NCBI GenBank assembly: GCA_023897205.1 | Contig: JAHWDD010000006.1 | Span: 4,278,001-4,342,000, forward strand | Length of the DNA: 64,000 bases | Reading direction: 5' to 3' | Source of the DNA: Exophiala sp. HKRS030 | Taxonomy: Eukaryota > Ascomycota > Eurotiomycetes > Chaetothyriales > Herpotrichiellaceae | Part shown: one piece after another, positions 47,632 through 57,609 of the stretch | Layout: every line of letters starts with the position of its first letter | Position numbering within the stretch: position 1 is the first letter of the stretch | The notes under the pieces: model-generated | The model's database searches: none | What the model was told of the DNA's origin: nothing | Seen by the model: only the letters and a program-made list of their open reading frames with translations | Translations under genes and position numbers: made by a program

Positions 47632-49564
47632 ATGACGACTCCTAACCAAGCCAGCGTGAGCACTGCTGCCAGGCCATCAACCGATACTACCGTTGCTGAA
47701 TTTGGTCCCCTTGATCACGGAGACGAAGAGAAGAATGTTGCTGTCAAACAGGAGAACTCCACATCCGACTCTGACAATGACGAAGATACGGATGACCAGA
47801 GGATTATGAATGCCGCTTGGGGTCGAAGGGGAAAAGTATGGATGTGGGTTGGGTATGTTTGCATAAGCTCGGTGTTTGGATACTGCTGACGACTCGTCAA
47901 AGTATTGCCCTCATTTGGACCATATTGTCAGTGAAACCTGCTCACAGCCTTCCTTGCCAATGCATTGCTGATACATCGATAGCGAACTTGACCATGCCAC
48001 GATATACAATTACCAAAATTATGCTGCTTCTGACTTCGGAGAGATATCTCTGTTAGGAGCATTGATGACAGCCGGCACCATTATCAGCGCAGTCCTGAAA
48101 CCACCTATAGCCCGCATTTCCGATGTTGCTGGTCGAGCAGAGACATATGTGGCAGTGGTCATCTTTTATATCGTCTCATACATCCTGTGTGCATCTGCCA
48201 AGAGTTTCGCCCAATATGCTGGAGGTTATGTCGTGTACTGCATCGGTCAAACGGGAATGCAGATCCTAAACCAAGTTATTGTCGCTGACATTACCTCTTC
48301 GAGGTGGCGAGGCCTGGCAAATGGACTTGTCACCCTTCCTTTCATGATTATTCCCTGGGTCTCGGCTTTCATCGTTGACAGCGCTCTAGCGAATATCGGC
48401 TGGAGATGGGGTATTGGCATGTTTGCGATCATCATGCCGGTGGCCTCTTTAGCAGTCATCGTCCCTCTACTATGCTTTCAGAGACGACTGAAGAAAGCGG
48501 GTGGAATCGTTCACCAAAGGACATCGGTGAAAGAATTTCTCACACAAATTGATATTGGTGGAATGATCTTGCTCTGTGGAGGATGTGCCATGCTGCTACT
48601 ACCCATCGCACTTGCAGGAAACATGCCGAATGGATGGAGAACGCCATGGATACCGACATTGATCGTCCTTGGCGCAATCTTCCTCGCTAGTCTGGTTTAT
48701 TATGAGGCACGCATTGCCCTCAAGCCAGTCATTCCGGCGAGATTTGTTAAGAATATCTCTCTCGTTCTAGCCTTCTTGATCGGGCTCCTCGACGCCTTCG
48801 CTTACAGCATAACCCATACATATATGTATGCATGGGCAACAGTTGTCCACGGCTTTTCGGCTCGGGATGCAACCTTTCTCACCTACACGGCTGGATGCGT
48901 ACAGGTATTGACCGGGCTTGCGACAGGGTTCATCATGTTCCGCAGCAAGAGGTATAAGTTCTTGCTGCTGCTGGGTATCATTGTTCGACTGATCGGGTAT
49001 GGCTTTATGATGAGACTTCGTGGTGCGAATAATTCCATCGCCGAGATTTTCCTCATGCAAGTTATCCAAGGTGCTGGTAGTGGGGCTGTTGGAACTGTGG
49101 TCATCGTCGTCGCTCAGGTTGTGGTACCAAGAGAAGAGTTGGCCCAAGCTACGGCCTTGGAACTTCTCTTCATCTATATGGGAAACAGTTTAGGATCAGC
49201 CATAGCCGGCACGATATATACCAGCTCGTTCAAGGATAGATTGCGGTTTTGGCTAGGATCTGATGTTCCCCAGTCGACCATTGATGGAGTCTATGACAAG
49301 ATCACAGAGGTTCTCCCAGAACCTGGATCGGCAGAGCGAGCTGCTGTGAATCTGGCATACTCGGACATTCTGAAGTTCATGACGATTGCTGCATTGGTGG
49401 CTTCTGCTCTGCCAATGCTCATGGTCTGGTTCTTGCCCAATTATAAATTGAATGACAGCCACAATCTATCGAAGAATCTGGCCGATACATCGCAACCGGA
49501 GAGCAGAGAGGACGATGGGGAGGAGACCATGTTGAGAAAATGGCAACGTCGGATTAGATGGTGA
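47632..49564 (+). CDS. Siderophore iron transporter (MFS, SIT family)
   Basis: Three exons, 47632-47852, 47903-47926 and 47983-49564, give 608 aa. The first 65 residues are acidic and disordered. The rest is a 14-helix MFS protein with SIT-family features: ATIYNYQNYAASDFGEISLLG, LKPPIARISDVAGRAETY, YCIGQTGMQILNQVIVADITSSRWRGLANG, and near the end SAIAGTIYTSSF with the amphipathic loop before the last helix. SIT proteins import ferric siderophore complexes at the plasma membrane. Exon 2 is only 24 nt. Intron 1 ends CAAAG, and intron 2 has a GTCAGT donor. The long third exon has no frameshift. The upstream SreA-type site suggests derepression under iron starvation. The substrate siderophore is not predictable. 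Confidence 0.92.
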
Positions 49565-50219
49565 TTGGTGCATCTGCGAACAGGTGATCCCTTTTGACGG
49601 AATTTGTGAAAAGTCTTTGGCCGATACGGCATGAGATCATAGCGACGCATGGCATAAATTGGTAAGGAAAAGCATGATGGCATTGCATTGACCAGATGAA
49701 TGGTCAGAATAAAGATAGAGCACTATAGATGATCTGGTATATTGACGTTCTTGTGAAACAACTTGAGATAAAGAACTGGGAAGCACAGTCTCCCGAAAAT
49801 CGGTCGTATTTGAAATGACCACATATTTACATCCATATTTGGATTCCTGCTCACCCTCAAAATCAGAGCTTAGAGACCGAGTTATTCGGCCATTCGTGTC
49901 GAAGTTTTGCTTTCTTGCTCCTCACAAGTACTGCCTTTGTACCGTTGCTCTGACTCATTTGACCATCGCCCTACGGGATGTGGTGGGACGGGATTGGTGT
50001 TCAGAGAAAATAGGCAACAGGAAGCCAGCCCCTCATCACTTCCTTTCTGTGGCAGTCGTTTTGTAGCGCAGCTCAAATGCTATATCTTGCTCAAGGCAAG
50101 GCTCAAGCGATCAGCAGTATTCATAGAATATCAAGGTTCAGCATCTACTCAAATATCCAATTGAGAGCTTCGTCATCATACTTCCAAGGACCACTGTCGG
50201 ACTATACCGCCCACCAGAG
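49565..50219. other. Intergenic region and unresolved 5' end of the next gene
   Basis: About 650 nt. It contains the leader and probably a small first exon of the ASCC1-like gene, which I could not place. Confidence 0.45.
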
Positions 50220-51464
50220 ACAAAACATGGCCCGAAGAACAAGGGCAAATTCAAGGCTCCGCCTAAAGCCTCCAAAAAGAGGCCGACACACTTCCTGTGC
50301 TTTCCACTTGTTACGAATGATTCGATACCGCAGTTGAAGAAATCGTTGGCGAGGTTTAGAGAGGTTACGATGCCCCTTTCTGCAGGGGTTTGGAAAGGCG
50401 CTGAGGGTGGAGATGAAGTGAAGAAATCGCCAACTGGTTCGGAGCAGACGGATCTGGCGTCTGGCGAAATTGGAAAGCATGGAGGGACGTCGTCTTTGAA
50501 TGGATCTGCGAGGACTTCTCAAGCGTATCACGGGACGGAGGCGTCGCTACGTTTACTCCCTGCTGCGGCACATCGTCCGCCCGGGACATTCCATTTTACT
50601 TTAGGGACTATGGATCTATCGGAGAAGGAAGATATGGAACAAGCACTTAGACTGCTGCAGGATATTGACTATGTCGAATTGTTTACACAGGCGACAATGA
50701 CACCTAGGGGTGCTCAGAAGAGGCAGAGAAGAGAAGACAACGATAAGGAGAATCCCGAAAATCCGAATTCGATTGCGCAGAGCGCGAGGAAATCAACCCT
50801 CGATGTTTCACAGTCGATTCCACAAGTCACTTCGTCGAAGCCTTTGTCGTCGTTGACGCGTGACATATCGCCACCAAGACCAAGCACTATCAACAATGTC
50901 CTTCGATCACTGTCTACGAACCAAGACGCCACCAAAGCGTCTCCACCCAAACATCTCTCTGTGACGCTTCATTCTCTAGGAACATTCCCATCCTCTCAAT
51001 CTGCTCGAGTGTTTTATGCTCAACCCCACGAACCGAGTGGTATTTTGCAATCATTCGGTGAGCTGATCCGGCAAAGGTTTATTGATGCCGGCCTTATCAC
51101 AGAGACTAGACCGCTAGTCCTGCACGCCACAGTCGCAAATCTCATATACGTCAAGCGGAAAGGTCGAGGACGAGAGGACGCAAGCAGGGGAAAACTGAGT
51201 AGAGGTCTGTCGACGGACGGAACTGTTGATGCTCGGGATATTTTGAAATATTTCAACACTGAAAGCGATGGCATTGAACAACATGGACTAAGAGACGTCT
51301 TAGACGATGCCAATGATTTCCAGAATGAGCCCAAGCCGTTCATCTGGGCGTCAAACATCCCCATCGACAAGATTCGTATTTGTAAGATGGGCGCGGAGAA
51401 GTGTGAAATCCCAGACTGGGGTATGGAGTATAAACCAATTGGAGAGAAGCTGCTGGCTTCATGA
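50220..51464 (+). CDS. ASCC1/AKAP7-like 2H-phosphoesterase-fold protein (5' end unresolved)
   Basis: The C-terminal 415 residues are in one frame to the stop at 51464. They begin KHGPKNKGKFK and RPTHFLCFPLV, the usual opening of the fungal AKAP7/ASCC1-type 2'-5' RNA ligase-like domain. Then come GTFHFTLGTMDLS, containing the first HxT motif (HFT) of the 2H superfamily, a disordered Ser/Pro insert, LSVTLHSLGTF, and LVLHATVANLIY with a second H-x-T motif. Human ASCC1 acts in the alkylation-damage ASCC complex; the fungal role is unknown. No in-frame ATG exists between the upstream stop near 50116 and the conserved start, so a short first exon must be spliced in or a base is wrong. Both HxT motifs being present argues for an active fold. 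Confidence 0.8.
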   Translation, partial: TKHGPKNKGKFKAPPKASKKRPTHFLCFPLVTNDSIPQLKKSLARFREVTMPLSAGVWKGAEGGDEVKKSPTGSEQTDLASGEIGKHGGTSSLNGSARTSQAYHGTEASLRLLPAAAHRPPGTFHFTLGTMDLSEKEDMEQALRLLQDIDYVELFTQATMTPRGAQKRQRREDNDKENPENPNSIAQSARKSTLDVSQSIPQVTSSKPLSSLTRDISPPRPSTINNVLRSLSTNQDATKASPPKHLSVTLHSLGTFPSSQSARVFYAQPHEPSGILQSFGELIRQRFIDAGLITETRPLVLHATVANLIYVKRKGRGREDASRGKLSRGLSTDGTVDARDILKYFNTESDGIEQHGLRDVLDDANDFQNEPKPFIWASNIPIDKIRICKMGAEKCEIPDWGMEYKPIGEKLLAS

Positions 51465-52067
51465 TGTTCGTGGCAAACTGACGCGGCCAACGTTGCGAGA
51501 GCATCTTGTATTTGGAAGGATTTCGAATGGATGGATATGTATGATAGTGTATATCATGGTGAGAAAATGAAGCATCCTGCTCCCGAGGTCGATGCACAGA
51601 GCATAGATGTGAGTCGTCTCTGGACAGCCACCGGAATTGCTGGAGACATTGGACTCACCGGTCGAGTCACGGCCGTAGTCTGCAGGGGATTTCATTGCCC
51701 ACCACAATCCAATCCAATGCTCCTAGAATGCCAAACCTATGTGCAGATTTGTCGTATCAAAGAGCAGCAAACACACCGCCGGCAATTGTGACCACAGGAT
51801 GATCTGCTCTGCTCATTTCGCAGGTTGTCTTGACGCAGTGACCCAACCCGCAAAGATTTGTCGTTTATCGTCTCGCACGGAAGGCCTTAGAGGCCGTGAC
51901 AGTGTACCCATTCCTCAATAGGCTTTGGTGCGCAAAGATCTTGAGATGCTTCCTTTCAAGTGTGCGCAAGGATACCACCATCGATCTGCCGCGATCCTAG
52001 ATTTCTCATTCTGGCGCCGGTAGCAATCCAACATCAAATCCATTTCTGACTCAAATCATGTGACTCT
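51465..52067. other. Convergent intergenic region
   Basis: 600 nt between the ends of the ASCC1-like gene and DPH3. Nothing recognisable. Confidence 0.55.
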
Positions 52068-52376
52068 TCATGTCATCTTCTGTACCTCCTCCTCTGATGG
52101 CAAATCATCCAAGTCAAAGATGACACGAATCATCAGACTGCAACTGGGACAAACCGCCACATCTTCTCCATCTCGCAGGTCGGATATATTGATTTCGAAG
52201 CGGTCACCACAAGGGCAAGGGTGATGGTAGATCTGGAGTTTCGCATCGAAGGTCATGTCTTCGATTTCGATTTCATCGTAGATATCTAGATCGTCGGCTG
52301 CGGCCTGCGCACTTTTTGCCTGACTGGAGAGAGTGGCTGTCGTAGTGGCAGCGGCAATAGTGGAAGTTGTGGACAT
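52068..52376 (-). CDS. DPH3: Diphthamide biosynthesis protein 3 (CSL-type zinc finger)
   Basis: Dph3/Kti11 is a small redox iron or zinc protein that supplies electrons for the first step of diphthamide synthesis on elongation factor 2 and also supports Elongator. The 102-aa single-exon protein has the CSL finger with cysteines 54, 56, 76 and 79 (CPCGDRFEI and [11 protein letters not shown]), preceded by YDEIEIEDM. The family is usually about 80 residues; here a Ser/Thr/Ala-rich N-terminal extension of some 30 residues precedes the conserved start. The ATG at 52376 is the only one before the core. It is transcribed away from the HET gene. Confidence 0.95.
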   Translation of the reverse strand: MSTTSTIAAATTTATLSSQAKSAQAAADDLDIYDEIEIEDMTFDAKLQIYHHPCPCGDRFEINISDLRDGEDVAVCPSCSLMIRVIFDLDDLPSEEEVQKMT

Positions 52377-52983
52377 CTTTTGACGGGAGCAAAGCTTATG
52401 AGGGCTGTAGGCGTCTATTAGACATGCAGTGAATGCATCAACAAGAGTTGTTGAAGCACAAAAGACTTGACTAACAGTGACTCAATGAGAGGAAATATTT
52501 TATGGATCGTCAGAGACTCAAAGCAACAAATAATGCGGGGCAAGAATACGCCCATCGGGGAAATTCTGGCTGGGCAGGGATAAGTAACTATGGTACTTTC
52601 TACTACTTCAAAATTTAACCGATCCTTTGACTAACGAAGTTTGGTGGCAACAAAGTGACCTCGTGGAGGACCATGTTTCACGTATAAGGTCAAAATCAAG
52701 TGCTAAGCTCAGTACATGGCCATGACAACTGCATGATCTTCCCTCTTCCCTCTTTGGCCATGCCGCATCAAGATGTTTGGCCAGGTGGTCTTGGATCAAC
52801 AGTCCCCGATTGTCGTTGGCCAAGGAAGCCTTAAGCGAGATACACAGCCTTGAATGAATGCAGAATTCAAATACCCATGTGCCCCTCTCAACCGGTATCT
52901 ACTCCTGAAAGGAGCCCGTTCGTTATCACGACGACGAACTGCAGGATCACGTTACACCACTCCGCGAAGTGCTTTGCGACAGA
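52377..52983. other. Divergent intergenic region between DPH3 and the HET gene
   Basis: About 600 nt acting as promoter for both. No gene or repeat recognised. Confidence 0.55.
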
Positions 52984-54951
52984 ATGCGATGTACAACATG
53001 CGAGAACCTTTCTCCAGAGACATTGAGCGTTGTCAAACCAGAACAGTACGCGACCATTTTCATTGATGAGTTTCAGCTCGTATCCTCAGCTAGCTCAGGA
53101 CAGTGCTTGGAATGCAGAATGCTTTATGATGCTATCAGTCTGAAGAGAACACAGTGGGCCACGGAGAGACAGGGCTCGCTGTCAATGGTCTTGAACGTGG
53201 CTGTCGGGAGACCGCTTCAGATAATCTGGAACAAAGTTGGAATTTTTCTCAGGATATCTCGACCACAATCTGGCACACGAGCAGAGACAGCTTCAAGCCT
53301 GCCGCCCGTCATTGGTCCCGCACCGAACGTCTCCGAAGACTCGGGATCAGAGGCATGCCTTTCTTCACTTTCGTCGTGGTATGACGAATGCAAGACCTCC
53401 CATGCTCTGTGCAATTTCCAATCCACTACCATTTTGCCAACAAGAGTCGTCGACCTAGGAGAAGATTTGGTGCCAACAGCTGACATATCATTACTCGAAA
53501 CCAAGGGAGCACAGGGCGAGTACATGACTCTAAGCTATTGCTGGGGAGAGAAAAGATATCATCCAAGGCTGAAAACGACTGTTGCAACCCTGAATAACTT
53601 CAAGTCGAAAATACTGTTCTCTGCCCTTCCACTAACAATGCAGCATGCGGTCATTCTTACCCGACGGTTAAAGTGCCGCTACCTGTGGATAGACTCTCTG
53701 TGCATAGTTCAGGATAACGATGAAGACTGGAAGAAAGAGGCAGGCAAGATGTGCGATATCTACTCCTTCTCAGCCCTCACAATAGTTGCATGCAGTTCGG
53801 ATGGATGTTCTGGCGGCATCTTTGGCAAGCAATCATACAGTACCTCATCACAAATACCTTACAAGGACACCTTTGTCAATGTAAGCGACGATTACACGCG
53901 CGATCATCAGCCTGATCTTTTGCTACACCAAAGCCAGAACCTTGATCCCGTCCACACCAGAGCATGGACCCTTCAGGAAGCCGTCCTGTCACATCGAACC
54001 GTGTTCTTCACTTCGCAAGAATTACGTTGGGAGTGTAACACCCGCCGACTCTGCGAATGCGGCCACTTCAAGAAGACATTTCCAGCTACGATAAATGATC
54101 CAGAAGAATGGCAGTACGAAAATTACCGAATCTGGCGTTTGGATGACTTCTTTCCGGTTACATCTCCTGCTGACGCCTACCAACTGTGGGTGTATATTTA
54201 CCACTCTTACTCTTCACGTGCTCTGGCTGTGGATTCGGACAGATTGGTAGCACTTGCGGGTCTAGCTCGAAGATTTGCTCAGATCATGAAGACACGATTC
54301 GGTCGAGACGAGAAATACCTAGCTGGACTCTGGAAAGGATCCCTCCCTCGTGATTTACTCTGGCACATTGAGCCACTGGCTCTCTCTATGGTTCCGGGTC
54401 GACGGCACGAAAGGCCAAAAGTCTGGCGTGCCCCAAGCTGGAGCTGGGCTTCTATGGAAGCTGATTCTCATTGCCTATTTTTCCGTGACCTTCAAAGCCG
54501 GATGGAGATCGAAGATTCGTCTGTCGAAATTGCCGGACCTGATATCTACGGCCAAGTCAAGCCAGGACCTCAGAATTACCTGCGCTTAACAGCTCCTGTA
54601 CTTTTCAAGGTTAGGTTCAAGTTCGATGCAGGCGAAATGATGGCCAGGAAATTTCCATTCATTGTCTACCAAGACTGTGACCTTCGCGTGGCGGTGCTCC
54701 ACGTTGACGACGACTTAGGTCAAGACACGGACGACTATATACGCATGAATCATTCCCAACTCGCGGTATTAGTGGTTGGCTTCTCGCCAGGTGGCGACAC
54801 GCACGAAGTACTCATATTGAAATCGACAATAGGCAAACATAACACCTTCGAACGCATTGGAATGGCAAGGCTTGGTCCGCACTTTCGCGAGCCACAGGAG
54901 CATAAATTGCTAATTGAGCAAGTTCCCTGTGAGACAGTCATTCTGCTGTGA
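52984..54951 (+). CDS. HET-domain (heterokaryon incompatibility) protein
   Basis: An intronless protein of 655 aa from ATG 52984. The N-terminus has two CxxC pairs (RCTTCENL, QCLECRML) that may bind zinc. The HET domain starts near residue 179 with YMTLSYCWGE, continues with LPLTMQHAVIL and CRYLWIDSLCIVQDNDEDW, and ends with RAWTLQEAVLSHRTVFFTSQELRWEC near 340. The C-terminal part contains WRAPSWSWASME, usual for stand-alone HET proteins. HET domains trigger cell death when incompatible hyphae fuse, but most family members have no tested role. No NLR, HeLo or prion partner gene is adjacent. The frame is intact across nearly 2 kb. Confidence 0.95.
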   Translation: MRCTTCENLSPETLSVVKPEQYATIFIDEFQLVSSASSGQCLECRMLYDAISLKRTQWATERQGSLSMVLNVAVGRPLQIIWNKVGIFLRISRPQSGTRAETASSLPPVIGPAPNVSEDSGSEACLSSLSSWYDECKTSHALCNFQSTTILPTRVVDLGEDLVPTADISLLETKGAQGEYMTLSYCWGEKRYHPRLKTTVATLNNFKSKILFSALPLTMQHAVILTRRLKCRYLWIDSLCIVQDNDEDWKKEAGKMCDIYSFSALTIVACSSDGCSGGIFGKQSYSTSSQIPYKDTFVNVSDDYTRDHQPDLLLHQSQNLDPVHTRAWTLQEAVLSHRTVFFTSQELRWECNTRRLCECGHFKKTFPATINDPEEWQYENYRIWRLDDFFPVTSPADAYQLWVYIYHSYSSRALAVDSDRLVALAGLARRFAQIMKTRFGRDEKYLAGLWKGSLPRDLLWHIEPLALSMVPGRRHERPKVWRAPSWSWASMEADSHCLFFRDLQSRMEIEDSSVEIAGPDIYGQVKPGPQNYLRLTAPVLFKVRFKFDAGEMMARKFPFIVYQDCDLRVAVLHVDDDLGQDTDDYIRMNHSQLAVLVVGFSPGGDTHEVLILKSTIGKHNTFERIGMARLGPHFREPQEHKLLIEQVPCETVILL

Positions 54952-55683
54952 AGCAATTTATGAACTCTCCAAAACTGCACTATTGTCCCAACTAAACATT
55001 GCTCTCACCGATTAAGGTCACGTTCCACATACAGGTATGAAACGGAGCTGTTACTGCTTAGTTGGATAATTCCATCGGTCTGGCCGAGGCAAGGCTGCAT
55101 GCGATAGTTTCGCCTATCTACGAAGCGATTTAGAGTGGACTCACAAGGACCGTGACAGTTGTCAATAGAGTAGTAGACTCTGTAGAACGCCTTAGCACAA
55201 CGGATCGTGGCCTATCAGCTCGACGAGCATCAAACTGCTTCTGTGCGACCTAAAAGCCTCGTGATCACGCCCACGTCTACAAGAATCACTGCCACACGAG
55301 AAACAAATACAGTGCAAGTCCACAAAGACGCAAAAGGTATGGATACAGGCAAGAAAATTGATTTTGTATTTCGATACCAGTAGGGGAATCGGTGGGTATT
55401 TTCATCCTTTCTCAATTCCTCATGTGTTGTCGGTATGGAAAGCAGTTCGATCACCAAATCGACCGCAACATAACCTTTGGCAGAATGGCCGACTTTGTCC
55501 CGATGCATCATCTGCCTCGAACCTGACTTCCACCTGGCACGGAAGCCATCCTTGCATCGCACGAGCTCTGCAAAAATTCCTGCAACCGTCTTGCATAATT
55601 GGAAACAACCATGACCAAATGCACGCTTGATTCTTCGTCCACTACCACAGACCGGATCACATTGATGATGATCATCATCACAT
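54952..55683. other. Convergent intergenic region
   Basis: About 730 nt with the 3' regions of the HET and L15 genes. The L15-frame extension beyond its stop has no coding support. Confidence 0.55.
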
Positions 55684-56723
55684 CTATCGGTATCTCCAGA
55701 GCGACAGGGTGTTGTGTCTCTTCCAGGTCTTTCTCCTTCCGGCGGTTGTCTTTGTGTATCCGTGTCCCTTGCCCAAGCCACGGGATTTCTTGCCGGTAGC
55801 GGTGAGGCCACGAGATTCGCGGTGCTAAAAGGGTTGAATGTCAGTAAATCTCTCAAATATTGAATTCTCATAGAGATTTTTACCTTGTGAACAGGGTTGA
55901 CGATCCAGTTGATGCGGGGATCACGGCGGATGGCCTTGTGTTGAGGGTCAACGAGGATGACCTCGAAGTACTTGTAGGTAGAATCTTGGTTGATCCAGTA
56001 CGAGTTGAGGACACGAAGATTGGCGGCACGGCGACCGACACGTTCTTCGGCGGTGGATCGGAGAGAGCGTTGGTACTTGAGTTGGTTCACACCCTGGTTG
56101 GTGGGCTTGCCTGTTTAATTGAGACGAATTGTAAGCCTTCCACCTTGATTTCGTTTCCTCTCCCTCATTTCCATATCCACTTCCATCCAAAACCCTGGAC
56201 AAGAAATTTCCTTCAGAATGACTTACCATAGGTGGCACCCTTGGGCACAGGTCGCTTGCGACCACCTCGTCGAACACGGACTCTGTAGATGACATATCCC
56301 TGCTTGGCCTTGTAACCCAGACGGCGGGCCTTGTCGGGTCTGGAGGGGCGGGAAGCGCGGTGAATGACTTTCAATTGTCGGAGCTATATTGATGCACTCT
56401 CAGCAAATGTTCAACGAGTGTATAGCAAGACATCAGAAGAAGAAAACAATGACGGGGCATCATTGTTTCATTCTCAATGCCACGACATCATGAACCATGA
56501 TGAAGGAAGACGACGAGTAGAAGGAGTATATAGTGTCCATGAACCGTTGAGATCAAGAGTCCATTTCTCTTTTTCTTCCATTCAACCTCCCGTCTCCCTC
56601 CCATCACAACTCATTTCACAATTCGGGGAAGCTCACCTCCCAGCAGCGGACTCGGAGAAGGAATCGAAGGACATCGGATTGCTTCTTCTTTTGAAGTTCT
56701 TCCACGTATTTAAGGGCACCCAT
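55684..56723 (-). CDS. RPL15: 60S ribosomal protein L15 (eL15)
   Basis: Four exons, 56723-56637, 56383-56227, 56110-55884 and 55824-55684, give 203 aa, the standard length. The protein runs [14 protein letters not shown], then [51 protein letters not shown], and ends [11 protein letters not shown]. All junction phases agree (0, 1, 0). eL15 is a core component of the large subunit near the peptidyl transferase centre. The ATG is directly preceded by CAG, so a 5' leader intron probably ends there; an open frame continues upstream to 56999 but is not part of the conserved protein. No frameshift, which makes it a useful control for the sequence quality question. Confidence 0.97.
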
Positions 56724-57609
56724 CTGTGAGTTGGAATTAGCACACATTTTGCCCAACACAAAGACACTATGAGTTCGTTCTGACCTTGACTGTTGCGCCG
56801 CGAAGGGAATGTGGTTGTCGAGAAAGAGTGGGATATCGTTGATTTCGCGAACCTCAAATGTCTGGCTGAGAAGGGAATTCAAAAAGTCACCCACAGTGTG
56901 CGCAGTCTTGGCGCCAGGTCCCCGAATTTCGACTTTTGGAAATCTTGGCATTGTGTTTTCACGTTTTGGGTTTAGTTTGCATCGCATGTCAGAGGGCACG
57001 AGAGGGCAACAATCTGGCCAATGACGAAACGGCGGGACGTTTTGCCGTTCTCACCGTAGTCGAGGCTGTTCGACATCGATTAACGCCTTCATCTCTCCAT
57101 CCCTTCATCTCTACTGATTCCATGACGGACTTAATGCAATCCTTACCTACGTATCCTCCGCGATATTCGTCCTGTCAAGGACATGGATCAATTGATGCAT
57201 CCAGTCCACACCAAAACCCAGGCAAAAGCCGCCGTGTTTCCCGACCTTCTTTGCAAATCCCTCTCCAGATTGAGTTTTCAATTTCGGCCGAAGAACAATG
57301 ACAGGCTTCCCGATGATTATCCGCAAGTATCGCCGACGAGGTAAGTCGGGGTTTGAGGCCGGCAATAGCACTTTAGCAGATCGAATTGCTATATGAGGGT
57401 TGATGAAGTATTGGTCCTGTGGGAATATAAGGGTGAGTATGTTTGTGCACGTTCTGTTCATGTCGATTCATAGACTGTGATCAAGTAAGTTGAAACTCCA
57501 AGACGGCGTTCTGAATTTCAAGCGAAAAAGCATTCAGACATTTCAATCTTTGATCAGCCTTGTTTTTGTTTTGGGCAAGAATCGTTTCCATACCGACGAT
57601 CTTATTACG
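56724..57609. other. L15 leader and divergent promoter region
   Basis: Divergent region between L15 and an MFS gene. Minus-strand frames at 56724-56999 and 57147-57461 are open but unrecognised; the first is probably L15 leader with an intron. Confidence 0.5.

Noticed and set aside
57147..57461. Minus-strand 104-codon frame upstream of the MFS gene
   Set aside because: No recognised motif and no splice-supported extension; likely chance or L15 leader.
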